From NCBI GenBank assembly GCA_025353765.1, contig JANXOD010000020.1, forward strand, positions 1 through 64,000: a stretch of DNA of 64,000 bases, in the 5' to 3' direction. The stretch comes from Sphingobacteriales bacterium (GTDB taxonomy: Bacteria > Bacteroidota > Bacteroidia > Sphingobacteriales > Sphingobacteriaceae). Below, piece by piece: positions 43,496-52,190 of the stretch (its first letter is position 1; each line of letters opens with the position of its first letter). A program made the position numbers and the translations under genes. The notes under the pieces are model-generated. The model was not told where the DNA came from. It did no database searches and saw nothing but the letters and a program-made list of their open reading frames with translations.

Positions 43496-43771
43496 ATGAA
43501 AGCGTTAAGATTAATTGTTGTAAGTTTTCTGTTTGCATTCATCAGTTTTGCTTCTATAAATGTGTTTGCACAATGCGCTATGTGTACCTTAAATGCAGAG
43601 AATTCAGTAAAAAATGGGAACACTCAGGGTAATGGATTAAATGCTGGTATTTTATATTTACTGGCAGCACCTTATTTGGCAGTCGCCGGAATTGGTTACC
43701 TCTGGTATAAAAAATACCGCCGTAAAAATGTGTCTATCAATATGAAAGACGAGAAAATAAATTTGAACTGA
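43496..43771 (+). CDS. small exported/membrane protein with CAMC motif
   Basis: A 91-residue protein. A signal peptide or first helix (residues about 1-24, ending NVFAQ) is followed at once by C-A-M-C, a short polar stretch (TLNAENSVKNGNTQGNGLNAG) and one membrane helix (about 53-72) with a basic cytoplasmic tail. A cysteine pair facing the periplasm next to a copper-oxidase assembly cluster suggests copper binding or a thiol role, but this is inference; I do not recognise a characterised family. Confidence 0.75.
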   Translation: MKALRLIVVSFLFAFISFASINVFAQCAMCTLNAENSVKNGNTQGNGLNAGILYLLAAPYLAVAGIGYLWYKKYRRKNVSINMKDEKINLN

Positions 43772-43853
43772 TTTTGATTGATTGCTTTCCAGCTCAACTT
43801 TTTCTCTAATCTTAAATGTGAGTAAATCAAACCTGTAAAGCTCAAACTCAAAT

Positions 43854-44261
43854 ATGCCTCCTACATCAAAAATTAACGCAATAATACATGCAAAATGTCC
43901 TAAATGCCGCAGAGGGCCAATTTTTTCCGGATCGATGTATGGCTTAAGTTTTCAAAAGACAAATGAGTTTTGTTCCCATTGTGGAATGCGTTTTGAAGTA
44001 GAACCGGGTTATTTTTATGCAGCCATGTATGTAAGCTATGCATTTGTGGTAGGTCAAATGTTAACTATTGGGATGCTAACCTATTATATTACAGGCAATG
44101 ATAAATCTCCCTGGTTATATATCACAACAATTTTAATTTCCATCCTATTGCTTACACCTATAAATTACCGATATTCGAGAGTTATTTTATTGCATTGGCT
44201 ATCACCCAAAATAAAATATAACGCCTATTACGATACGAATGATCAAATTAAGCACGTTTGA
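43854..44261 (+). CDS. DUF983 zinc-ribbon membrane protein
   Basis: A 135-residue DUF983 protein. An N-terminal zinc ribbon is formed by CPKCRRGPIF (residues about 15-24) and CSHCGMRFE (about 41-49), followed by two membrane helices (about 62-84 and 90-110). Members occur widely near oxidase genes in Bacteroidota and alphaproteobacteria, but the function is not settled. It overlaps the following gene by 23 nt in another frame, so the two are coupled. Confidence 0.88.
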   Translation: MPPTSKINAIIHAKCPKCRRGPIFSGSMYGLSFQKTNEFCSHCGMRFEVEPGYFYAAMYVSYAFVVGQMLTIGMLTYYITGNDKSPWLYITTILISILLLTPINYRYSRVILLHWLSPKIKYNAYYDTNDQIKHV

Positions 44262-44901
44262 ATTTTTAACACAGTTAGCCGCCAATAATAATCGGGAATG
44301 GTTTCAGGCGCATAAAGCCGAACATGACAATGCCCGTGAAAATGTACTTGAATTTACAGCAGCTTTAATTTCCGGATTATCAAAAATTGATACTGCTATT
44401 CCATCTGATCTGGATCCAAAAAATTGCGTAATGCGTATTTATCGCGATGTGCGTTTCAGCAAAGATAAAACCCCTTATAAAAATAATTTTGGCGCAGGGA
44501 TTTCTGCAAATGGTAAAAACTTTAATGGTCCGGGTTACTATCTGCACATTAGTCCCGAACAATCATTTGTAGCTGGAGGTTGCTGGATGCCAGAATCCGA
44601 TATGCTAAAAGCTATCCGGCAGGAAATTGATTACAATGGATCAGCTTTTAGAGTTGTAGTGGAAAATAAATCATTTAAAAAGTATTTTGGCCATTTAAAT
44701 ACAGAACACAAACTTAAAACAATACCAAAAGGTTATCCGACTGATCATCCGGAGATAGAATATTTGAAGCTGAAAAGTTTTACGGTTAACCATGAAATAG
44801 CCCCGAAAGACTTATCTAAATCTGATGCAGTAAAAAAAGTTGTAGAAGGTTTTGCAGAGATGTATCCATTAATTATTTTTTTGCGAAATTCAATAGTATA
44901 A
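44239..44901 (+). CDS. DUF2461 (TIGR02453-type) protein
   Basis: A 220-residue cytoplasmic protein of the DUF2461 family. The opening LSTFEFLTQLAANNNREWFQAHKAEHDNAREN, the central NCVMRIYRDVRFSKDKTPYKNNFGAGISA and GYYLHISPEQSFVAGGCWMPES are family signatures. The biochemical role is unknown. It begins inside the last codons of the DUF983 gene (23-nt overlap), and is followed after 18 nt by an OmpA-type lipoprotein that has its own promoter. Confidence 0.88.
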   Translation: MIKLSTFEFLTQLAANNNREWFQAHKAEHDNARENVLEFTAALISGLSKIDTAIPSDLDPKNCVMRIYRDVRFSKDKTPYKNNFGAGISANGKNFNGPGYYLHISPEQSFVAGGCWMPESDMLKAIRQEIDYNGSAFRVVVENKSFKKYFGHLNTEHKLKTIPKGYPTDHPEIEYLKLKSFTVNHEIAPKDLSKSDAVKKVVEGFAEMYPLIIFLRNSIV

Positions 44902-44912
44902 TTATAAATTTG
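44881..44912 (+). promoter_or_regulatory. promoter of the OmpA-type lipoprotein
   Basis: TTG (44881-44883) and TAAATTTG (44905-44912) match -33 and -7 with a 21-nt spacer. The element ends 7 nt before the ATG at 44920. It lies over the 3' end of the DUF2461 gene. Confidence 0.6.
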
Positions 44913-44919
44913 AAACCAT

Positions 44920-45759
44920 ATGAAAAAATTAACACTCTTTGTCTTTATTGCAGTACTCATAGGCTCTTTTAGCTCGTGTATTGTACTATCTCCTAAAAAA
45001 TATAATGCTTTATTAGCTCAAAAGGACTCCTTATCATTAGGGTGGGAAGCTGCCCGTATCAAGATAGAGACCCTTGAAGAGGAAATAGCCAGATTAAAAG
45101 CAGATACTTCTCAAATGAACAGTCATATTGCTGAATTAAAAAGTAAGGTAGAAGGATTGGATGCCAATTATGCATCGTTACGATCTAATAGTTCATCCGA
45201 AATCAATAAGCTTTCTGATAATCTTCAAAAACGAGAAGCTCGTTTAAAAGAGGTGGAAGAAGCCTTGCGAAAACGCGATGAAGCAACAAATGCCTTAAGG
45301 GATAAATTGCAGAAAGCATTACTTGGTTTCAAGCAAAGCGGATTATCTGTTGATATTAGAAATGGTAAGGTATATGTTTCTTTAACAGATAAGCTTTTAT
45401 TTGATACAGGCAGTATTATTATTGATGACAAAGGGACACAGGCTTTGCAGGAATTAGCGAAAGTTTTAAAAACCCAACCTGAAATTAATATTTCGGTAGA
45501 AGGACATACCGATAATCAACGTGTGAATAATCTGGGTCAAATAAAAGATAACTGGGATTTGAGTGTATTACGTGCTACATCGGTAGTACGGTATCTTACC
45601 GAAGTACAAAAAATAGAAAATAGCCGCATTACTGCAACCGGTAAGGGAGAATATCAGCCATTGGTTACCGGGAATACTCCGGAAGTAAGAAGCCGCAACC
45701 GCAGAATTGAAATTGTGTTATCTCCTAAGCTGGATGAATTATATAATTTGATAAAATAG
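44920..45759 (+). CDS. OmpA-family lipoprotein with coiled coil
   Basis: A 279-residue envelope protein. The signal peptide ends in lipobox SSC (cysteine about residue 20). Residues about 40-130 form a long coiled coil (SLGWEAARIKIETLEEEI through LRKRDEATNALRDKLQK), and residues about 150-275 form an OmpA C-terminal peptidoglycan-binding domain: LFDTGS.., INISVEGHTDNQ, NWDLSVLRATSVVRYL, and the closing SRNRRIEIVLSPK. It should tether the outer membrane to peptidoglycan through a rod. A strong terminator follows, so it is monocistronic from its own promoter. Confidence 0.92.
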   Translation: MKKLTLFVFIAVLIGSFSSCIVLSPKKYNALLAQKDSLSLGWEAARIKIETLEEEIARLKADTSQMNSHIAELKSKVEGLDANYASLRSNSSSEINKLSDNLQKREARLKEVEEALRKRDEATNALRDKLQKALLGFKQSGLSVDIRNGKVYVSLTDKLLFDTGSIIIDDKGTQALQELAKVLKTQPEINISVEGHTDNQRVNNLGQIKDNWDLSVLRATSVVRYLTEVQKIENSRITATGKGEYQPLVTGNTPEVRSRNRRIEIVLSPKLDELYNLIK

Positions 45760-45779
45760 GATTAGAATTCTTAGCATTT

Positions 45780-45811
45780 AAGCCGCTTAATTTATTGAGC
45801 GGCTTTTTTTA
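45780..45811 (+). terminator. strong intrinsic terminator
   Basis: AAGCCGCT pairs with AGCGGCTT around a 10-nt loop and runs into a T-tract. It closes the OmpA-type lipoprotein transcript. Confidence 0.85.
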
Positions 45812-46090
45812 TTTGCTTCTAAAAAAATCAAATATCTTCCAAGAAGGTATAATTTAACACCTATCAAACTCCAGCCTGCACATATCAACTAGCAACTGCG
45901 CCAATCAAAAAAGTGTTATAACATACACTTTAAAGAAAATAAAATTTATTTATTAATAATTGTAAGTCAGTTACTTAAAGCATAAAGTCTAAAACAAGCC
46001 AAATAATTATAAATCATTCGAAAATTAATTTCATAAATTGTATACGGTAACATATCCCAACTTATCCCGTAAAACATTGCATGAACCTAA

Positions 46091-46154
46091 TATCGATATT
46101 TTATGGTTTTAGCCATACACTGTTAAAAAGACAGTTATTCTATCGATACTTTAT
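46091..46154. promoter_or_regulatory. direct repeat TATCGATAyTTTAT upstream of the adhesin
   Basis: TATCGATATTTTAT (46091-46104) and TATCGATACTTTAT (46141-46154) agree at 13 of 14 positions and are 50 bp apart. Each has a palindromic TATCGATA core. They sit in the 390-nt AT-rich region before the adhesin gene (45812-46201), in which I see no gene. They are candidate regulator sites or tandem promoters. Confidence 0.4.
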
Positions 46155-46201
46155 TTATCTACCTTATTCCGCATTATTCATACTAATTCAAACTAATTAG
46201 T

Positions 46202-49200
46202 ATGAAGGCCCTACTTAAACATAAAAGCTTTTTAAATCTGGTTTTATTCCTGATTTCTTTTTACGCTATAGATACCACTAATCTGTATGCTCAAAATTTC
46301 CAGGTGCGTTTTCAGGCAGGCCAAAGAGGCGGTATTGTTTATGTATCTAATAGTTCTTTAACCCGTACCGATGGTTATACCGCAGTAAATGATCTCCCAC
46401 CGAGTGGCACCGGAAATGGAAACAATAATGATCATCCCATGGGTTATATTGATGTGGATGGTAATGATCCGGATGCAACATTCAGTTCAAGCTCTGCCAA
46501 TTTAAATCTGATAGCCTGCTCTCAAATCAGCTTTGTAGGTTTGTATTGGGGAGGCTCTGCCGATCATGCGAAAAATATCAATAACGTTAAAATCAAGCTT
46601 CCCGGTGCAGCGGCCTATACTAATCTTACCTCAGATATTACCCCTTTTAATTTTAATGATGGCACTCATGAATATTATCAATCCTTTAAAGATATTACAT
46701 CCTTAATAACCGCACAAAGCATAATTAATGGAACTTATACTGTTGCCAATGTGGTAGGGGGTGCTGATCCCACTGCCCGAATGGGTGGATGGACCATGGT
46801 TGTAGTATACCAGAATGAGAATAAACCATTTAGAAACCTCACTGTTTTTGATGGTTTTAAAGGCATGGCTTCTTCAGGCAGTCCTTTAGATATAAGTATT
46901 TCCGGCTTCCTTACCCCCCAAACCGGTCCTGTAAATTTGGAACTCGGGTTTGTTTCTTATGAGGGCGACAGGGCAACGGTGGGTGATTATATGAACTTTA
47001 ATACTAAACCGGTAAGTGATGCTTCTCATATTGCAAATAACATGTTTAATAGTTCTATTACCTATAACGGGTCGGTAGTAACTACCAGGAATCCGGCATA
47101 TAGTAATACGTTGGGATATGATGCCAGCATCGTATTTCTGGATAATAGCGCTTTCGGATACATAGGGCATAACCAAACCACTGCAACAGTACGGGTTGGC
47201 ACAAACGGAGATGGATATGCTCTTGGCGTACTTACCACAGCCATTGATGTAATATATCCTTACTTCACATTTACCCATTCCTATACTAATAATACAAGGC
47301 CGGGATTTACTCCTGATGCAGGTGATGAACTGGAACTGATGTACGAAGTGAGCAATATTGGTAATGATGATAGCCGCCTTACTTATATAGAAGATGAATT
47401 ACCGCCTCTTTTACATTATGTGAACAATTCTCTTGAGATTGAAACAAGTCCCGGAGTTTGGGTTTCTAAAACAGATATTGCCAGTGATGATCAGGCAGAA
47501 TTTAGTTTGAACGGACAGCTTGAAAAAGTAAAATTTAGAGTAGGAACCGGGGCTAATGCTACCTTAGGAGGAAATGTGGCCATTGGTCAAACTTACCGGG
47601 TGCGCTGTAAAGTTAAGATAACCGCAGATTGCCTTGAACTTAAATGTGCAAATGGAACCATCAGTAATGATGGAAGTGTCTACTATTTCGGCGTTATAAA
47701 TAGTACAGATCTTAATCAAAATTTCTCAGGTCCTCCTCCTGTTGGAGGTGCATGTCCGCACACAGGCCTCATGGATATTGCTGTAAATGTATCAGCATCC
47801 TGTTTAGTTCCCTATCCTGATTTAGATTATACATCTGCCTGTAAAGTAATATTCGATCCATTAAGCTTGCCCACAAGATTTCAGGTTTATGCTCCAAATG
47901 ATTTCAGCTTTTCAACGCCTCTTACAGAAGCGATTACCAGCGGACAATATGTTGCCCGTCGTACAGTTGTAAATGGCTGTCCTTATACATTTAAGATCAA
48001 CATCACCATCCAGCCATTGGCATTAACGAATGTGATGATGACGCCGATCCTTTGTTCCGGCGGAACTTCAACGGTGACTTTAGCAGCAACGGATGGCACA
48101 GGTGCTTATCAATATAAACTGGATAACGGAACCTATCAAAACAGCAATGTCTTTACTAACCTGATCTCAGGCTCTTATACCTTCTGGGTAAAGGATGGCA
48201 ATGCTTGTGAGAAGGATTTTCCGATCAATATCAGTCAACCTGCTACACTTAGCTTAAGCGGTAATGCCAGTCCGATCCTTTGCAATGGCGGAACTTCAAC
48301 GGTGACTTTAGCAGCAACGGATGGAACAGGTGCTTATCAATATAAACTGGATAACGGAACCTATCAAAACAGCAATGTCTTTACTAACCTGATGGCCGGA
48401 AACTATACCTTCTGGGTAAAGGATGGCAATGCCTGCGAGAAGGATTTTCCCATTTCTATCACTCAACCTGCTACACTTAGCTTAAGCGGCAATGCAAGTC
48501 CGATCCTTTGCAATGGCGGAACTTCAACGGTGACTTTAGCAGCAACGGATGGCACAGGTGCTTATCAATATAAACTGGGAAACGGAACCTATCAAAACAG
48601 CAATGTCTTTACTAACCTGATGGCCGGAAACTATACTTTCTGGGTAAAGGATGGCAATGCCTGCGAGAAGGATTTTCCGATCAATATTAGTCAGCCTGCT
48701 GAATTAAAAAGTACTGTTGAGATTATTAATACGCTATGTAAAAATTCTGCTGACGGTAGTGTAATCTTGAATGTTACCGGTGGCCTTCCACCTTACAAAT
48801 ACACCTGGAATGATAATTCAAATCTTAATCAATCTTCATTAAAACAAATTGTTGCCGGCACTTACGGAGTTCGCATTAGAGATGCTAATAATTGTACTCT
48901 AATTCTAAAAAACACTGTTTTATCAGGAAACTGTAAGCCATTAGTAGTTAATGATGAATTTTCTGAAAAAGAGAATATACAAATAGCAGGAACTGTAGCG
49001 TCTAATGATCTTGATCCGGATGGTGATCTTCTTACATTTTCTATAGTTACTTTACCTAATAATGGTGATTTAGTTTTTAAATCTGATGGTACTTTTAATT
49101 ACACTCCACCTTTAAATTTTTATGGGAAAGTAGAATTCAGCTACCAAGCTTGCGATCAGCAAAGCTTATGTACCAATGCAGTAGTAACTATTAACGTAAC

Positions 49201-50170
49201 TGCGGTAATGGGAAATAGCCCTCCGATTGCTAATGATGATCGTTTTTATGTAAATGAGAATATAAATTATCCGGGTACTGTAATAGCTAATGACGATGAT
49301 CCTGATAAGGACATTCTTACTTTTAATGATCTTACCCAACCTGCTCATGGAAGTATCCAGTTTAAGGCAGATGGCAGTTTCATATATACACCGAATAAAG
49401 ATTATAACGGTACAGATCAGTTTAGTTATAAAGCCTGTGATCCTTCCGGCAATTGCGATGATGCTATGGTTACCCTTATAATAGAACCTTTGGTAACTGT
49501 AAATTTAACACCGGCTAAAGGAGATGTGACAGAAGGAAGTAAGATTAGCATTACGGCTGTTCTTACTAAAGCATTACAGGAAGATGTTTTCATAACACTT
49601 AAATACGAAGGTATTGCAGAGCAAGGAAAAGATTATTTTTTGTTGGATAGCTTTAAAACTATAAGAATACCTGCTAAACAAACTACTACGGAAGAGAAAC
49701 TAACAGTTCTCTCTCTTAAGGATGATATTAGCGAAGGTGATGAAAATGTTTTAGTTAGTATTCAAAAAGTTTCATCCAATTTTACTCTTATTGGAACAGG
49801 CTCCGATGTTACCATATTAAATTTGGAGCTTAAACTGCCGGTTATCGGGAAAAATGAAACTCCGGACATTATTACCGTTGATCCTTTTATTTCGCCAAAT
49901 GGAGATGGGAAAGGAAACGAGAGCCTATTAATTTCTAATATTTCTTTGTATCCCGATAACGAGATTACTATTTTTAATAGATGGGGCAATGAAGTATTTA
50001 CAATGAAAGGATATGATAATGACGATCATGCGTTTAAAGGTGTAGCTAACACAGGAATATTTACTAATACAAGTAAAGAGCTACCAGATGGAGTTTATTA
50101 TTATGTGATTAACCTTTTAGATAATGGTACTAAAAAAACCAGAAAAGGGTACTTTATTTTAAAGAAATAA
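46202..50170 (+). CDS. giant T9SS-exported SprB-repeat adhesin
   Basis: A 1322-residue exported protein. After a signal peptide (ending LYAQN, about residue 30) comes a region of about 580 residues that includes a DUF11/isopeptide-like segment (FTPDAGDELELMYEVSNIGND). From residue 615 follow three nearly identical 76-residue SprB-type repeats, a fourth diverged SprB repeat to about 910, two cadherin-like/tandem-95 domains (VNDEFSEKENIQIAGTVASND... and ANDDRFYVNENI...), a Calx-beta domain (about 1096-1200), and a gliding-type B C-terminal sorting domain beginning near SPNGDGKGNE and ending GYFILKK. It should be exported by the type IX system and held on the surface; a PorP/SprF gene follows. 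Confidence 0.9.
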   Translation: MKALLKHKSFLNLVLFLISFYAIDTTNLYAQNFQVRFQAGQRGGIVYVSNSSLTRTDGYTAVNDLPPSGTGNGNNNDHPMGYIDVDGNDPDATFSSSSANLNLIACSQISFVGLYWGGSADHAKNINNVKIKLPGAAAYTNLTSDITPFNFNDGTHEYYQSFKDITSLITAQSIINGTYTVANVVGGADPTARMGGWTMVVVYQNENKPFRNLTVFDGFKGMASSGSPLDISISGFLTPQTGPVNLELGFVSYEGDRATVGDYMNFNTKPVSDASHIANNMFNSSITYNGSVVTTRNPAYSNTLGYDASIVFLDNSAFGYIGHNQTTATVRVGTNGDGYALGVLTTAIDVIYPYFTFTHSYTNNTRPGFTPDAGDELELMYEVSNIGNDDSRLTYIEDELPPLLHYVNNSLEIETSPGVWVSKTDIASDDQAEFSLNGQLEKVKFRVGTGANATLGGNVAIGQTYRVRCKVKITADCLELKCANGTISNDGSVYYFGVINSTDLNQNFSGPPPVGGACPHTGLMDIAVNVSASCLVPYPDLDYTSACKVIFDPLSLPTRFQVYAPNDFSFSTPLTEAITSGQYVARRTVVNGCPYTFKINITIQPLALTNVMMTPILCSGGTSTVTLAATDGTGAYQYKLDNGTYQNSNVFTNLISGSYTFWVKDGNACEKDFPINISQPATLSLSGNASPILCNGGTSTVTLAATDGTGAYQYKLDNGTYQNSNVFTNLMAGNYTFWVKDGNACEKDFPISITQPATLSLSGNASPILCNGGTSTVTLAATDGTGAYQYKLGNGTYQNSNVFTNLMAGNYTFWVKDGNACEKDFPINISQPAELKSTVEIINTLCKNSADGSVILNVTGGLPPYKYTWNDNSNLNQSSLKQIVAGTYGVRIRDANNCTLILKNTVLSGNCKPLVVNDEFSEKENIQIAGTVASNDLDPDGDLLTFSIVTLPNNGDLVFKSDGTFNYTPPLNFYGKVEFSYQACDQQSLCTNAVVTINVTAVMGNSPPIANDDRFYVNENINYPGTVIANDDDPDKDILTFNDLTQPAHGSIQFKADGSFIYTPNKDYNGTDQFSYKACDPSGNCDDAMVTLIIEPLVTVNLTPAKGDVTEGSKISITAVLTKALQEDVFITLKYEGIAEQGKDYFLLDSFKTIRIPAKQTTTEEKLTVLSLKDDISEGDENVLVSIQKVSSNFTLIGTGSDVTILNLELKLPVIGKNETPDIITVDPFISPNGDGKGNESLLISNISLYPDNEITIFNRWGNEVFTMKGYDNDDHAFKGVANTGIFTNTSKELPDGVYYYVINLLDNGTKKTRKGYFILKK
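48044..48700 (+). repeat. three near-identical 228-bp repeats in the adhesin
   Basis: Units start at 48044, 48272 and 48500, each 228 bp (76 codons; the third is cut off slightly early). They differ by only a few substitutions, mainly at their junctions and at CTGATCTCAGGC versus CTGATGGCCGGA. Such identity implies recent duplication or gene conversion, and the number of units may vary between strains. Confidence 0.9.
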
Positions 50171-50316
50171 TTTTAATTAATCCCGTTTTAAAAAGAATTA
50201 AAAACCTTATATTGTTTTACGCGTAAAAAATGAAGACGAATTACAGGACATCTTTATAACGACTAATTTTAGGAATTCTCTTTACTGTAAAACGTGTCTG
50301 ATTAAGTAAAGAAGAA

Positions 50317-51240
50317 ATGAATAAATGTGCAATTCTTTTTATTTTATTCTGCAGCCTTTGCTTAAGATCCATAGCTCAACAAAAGGCTATGTACACACAA
50401 TACATGTTTAATGCGCTGGCCATAAATCCCGCTTATGCGGCAGTTGATGAATATATGGTTGTTACTACTTTAGCAAGACAACAATGGGTTGGTTTTGCGG
50501 GCGCACCCAATACTCAAACTATTTCTTTCCATACGCCTATAAAGGAATCCAATACTTTTGTAGGTGCCCTGCTTATTAGAGATCAGATAGGGGAGGTATT
50601 GACAGAAACAGGTGGGTATGTAACCTTAACACAAAGAGTCCCCGTTGGTGAAAAATCGTACTTTGCAATAGGCTTAAACGGTGGAGTAAGCAGTTTTCAG
50701 GCAAATTATTCGCAAATGTATTCGCAGAGTTTAAGCTCTGGAGATGACCCCGTATTTATGAATGAAAATAGCATAAAAGGAAATTTAGGTATGGGAGTAA
50801 TGTTGTTCTCTGATAAATATTATATGGGAGTTTCTTCACCTCATTTTTATTCTGGTGATTTAATTAAACTGAATAAAAATGCAACATCAATATCTTATCG
50901 CCCGCATTATATGTTGCAAGCCGGTTATCTAATGGATGTTAGTGAGAACCTTAAATTAAAACCAAATTTGCTAATTAAATATGTAAATGGTTCACCAATC
51001 CAATTCGATTTGAATGCTAATTTATTAATAAAAGAAACGGTATGGATTGGTGGTTCTTACCGCTCTTTAGATTCTTTTGATGGATTACTTTCTATCTTTA
51101 TTACGCCTGAAATGCAAGTAGGATATTCCTATGATTTTGCCACTACACAGCTATCTGGTTTACAAAAAGGCTCCCATGAAATCATGTTACAGTTTCGTAT
51201 CCCGGTAAAAGGAAGAGATCGTATGGCTTGCTATTTCTAA
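50317..51240 (+). CDS. PorP/SprF-family outer-membrane protein
   Basis: A 307-residue protein with a signal peptide ending near RSIAQ and a beta-barrel-like mature part. The N-terminal motif QQKAMYTQYMFNALAINPAYAA and ARQQWVGFAGAPNTQTISFHTP is the hallmark of the PorP/SprF family, and the protein ends in strands with FRIPVKGRDRMACYF. Known members are needed for export or surface attachment of one type-B-CTD cargo encoded beside them (SprF with SprB). The adjacent 1322-residue adhesin has such a domain, so it is the expected partner. Confidence 0.92.
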   Translation: MNKCAILFILFCSLCLRSIAQQKAMYTQYMFNALAINPAYAAVDEYMVVTTLARQQWVGFAGAPNTQTISFHTPIKESNTFVGALLIRDQIGEVLTETGGYVTLTQRVPVGEKSYFAIGLNGGVSSFQANYSQMYSQSLSSGDDPVFMNENSIKGNLGMGVMLFSDKYYMGVSSPHFYSGDLIKLNKNATSISYRPHYMLQAGYLMDVSENLKLKPNLLIKYVNGSPIQFDLNANLLIKETVWIGGSYRSLDSFDGLLSIFITPEMQVGYSYDFATTQLSGLQKGSHEIMLQFRIPVKGRDRMACYF

Positions 51241-51254
51241 TATAATAGAAACAA

Positions 51255-51284
51255 GAATGGCTTTCCATAATTGAAAAGCCATTC
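51255..51284. terminator. bidirectional hairpin between PorP/SprF and gldN
   Basis: GAATGGCTTT (51255-51264) pairs with AAAGCCATTC (51275-51284) between two convergent genes. The T-runs are weak on both sides. Confidence 0.5.
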
Positions 51285-51306
51285 CTATCTATTCTTTATT
51301 CTTTCT

Positions 51307-52179
51307 TTAATATGTCCACAAATCGTGTTCAAAGTTAAGCAACTCTTTCTTTACACGTTCAGATTCATATAATCGGTCTATCCCTTGCGCATAATCCTTA
51401 ATTCGTAAGTCTTCAGGATTGGACTCCTTTACAATATAACTCGCAAACAAACGCTTCATGAAAACATCATCATAACTTAGTCCTGTTGCATCATTTTTAC
51501 GGTTAGCAACTTCCTTGGTCGCTAATAATGGACGAGCTTCCGGGAAATATATCCAGAAAGCAGGTTGTTCATCAAAAGATTGTCCAGCCGCTTTGATTTT
51601 AATCATTGGCGCAATACCTACAATACGGGGTTCAAAAACAGAGCGTTGTTTGTCAAAAACCCAGTCTTCTTTAATACGAAATTTAACAACACTATCAGGA
51701 TTAAACTCTCCGGCTTTTACTTGAGTACCCGTTTGTTCACCTGTTTTTGGGTCAATAATCGGAACCAAAACACTATCAGCAAATCTTGATAATGCCTGTT
51801 CTGGTTGTAAAACTGATGAAAATTCATCTCCATTAACATCACCTTTAGTGCTCGAAGCATCGTAAGCTGTTAATTCACCCGCTGTTATCGCATCCATTAA
51901 GATATCTATTAAACGAGCTTTAGGCGATGCAAATATCATGTTCATCTTTTCACGCAAATCTATTTCACGCCATACACGCTTACTAAACATCACGTCAACT
52001 TCCCGCAAATTGGCATAAGGAGTAACTTTGGCGCTTAAGAGATTCGTTTTTTTATAATATCCATCTATCGGTTTATCAACCGGTTTTGGCTTAGTATCAT
52101 TTGTCAGATTAGGTGTCTGTGCAAGTGCAGCTCCGGCACTTACTATTAAAACGATCAGCGTGAATAAATTTCTTTTCAT
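51307..52179 (-). CDS. gldN: gliding motility/T9SS protein GldN
   Basis: A 290-residue periplasmic protein with a signal peptide (ending AALAQT, about residue 20). GldN (PorN) forms the outer-membrane-associated rings of the type IX secretion system with GldK. The family regions DGYYKKTNLLSAKVTPYANLREVDVMFSKRVWREIDLREK, LRIKDYAQGIDRLYESERVKKELLNFEHDLW are clear. It is the last gene of gldKLMN, 11 nt after gldM, and converges on the PorP/SprF gene. Confidence 0.95.
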   Translation of the reverse strand: MKRNLFTLIVLIVSAGAALAQTPNLTNDTKPKPVDKPIDGYYKKTNLLSAKVTPYANLREVDVMFSKRVWREIDLREKMNMIFASPKARLIDILMDAITAGELTAYDASSTKGDVNGDEFSSVLQPEQALSRFADSVLVPIIDPKTGEQTGTQVKAGEFNPDSVVKFRIKEDWVFDKQRSVFEPRIVGIAPMIKIKAAGQSFDEQPAFWIYFPEARPLLATKEVANRKNDATGLSYDDVFMKRLFASYIVKESNPEDLRIKDYAQGIDRLYESERVKKELLNFEHDLWTY

Positions 52180-52190
52180 AACAAATAAGT

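Noticed and set aside
46886-47278. 130-codon minus-strand frame inside the adhesin gene
   Set aside because: It is fully covered by the well-supported adhesin reading frame and has no family signal.
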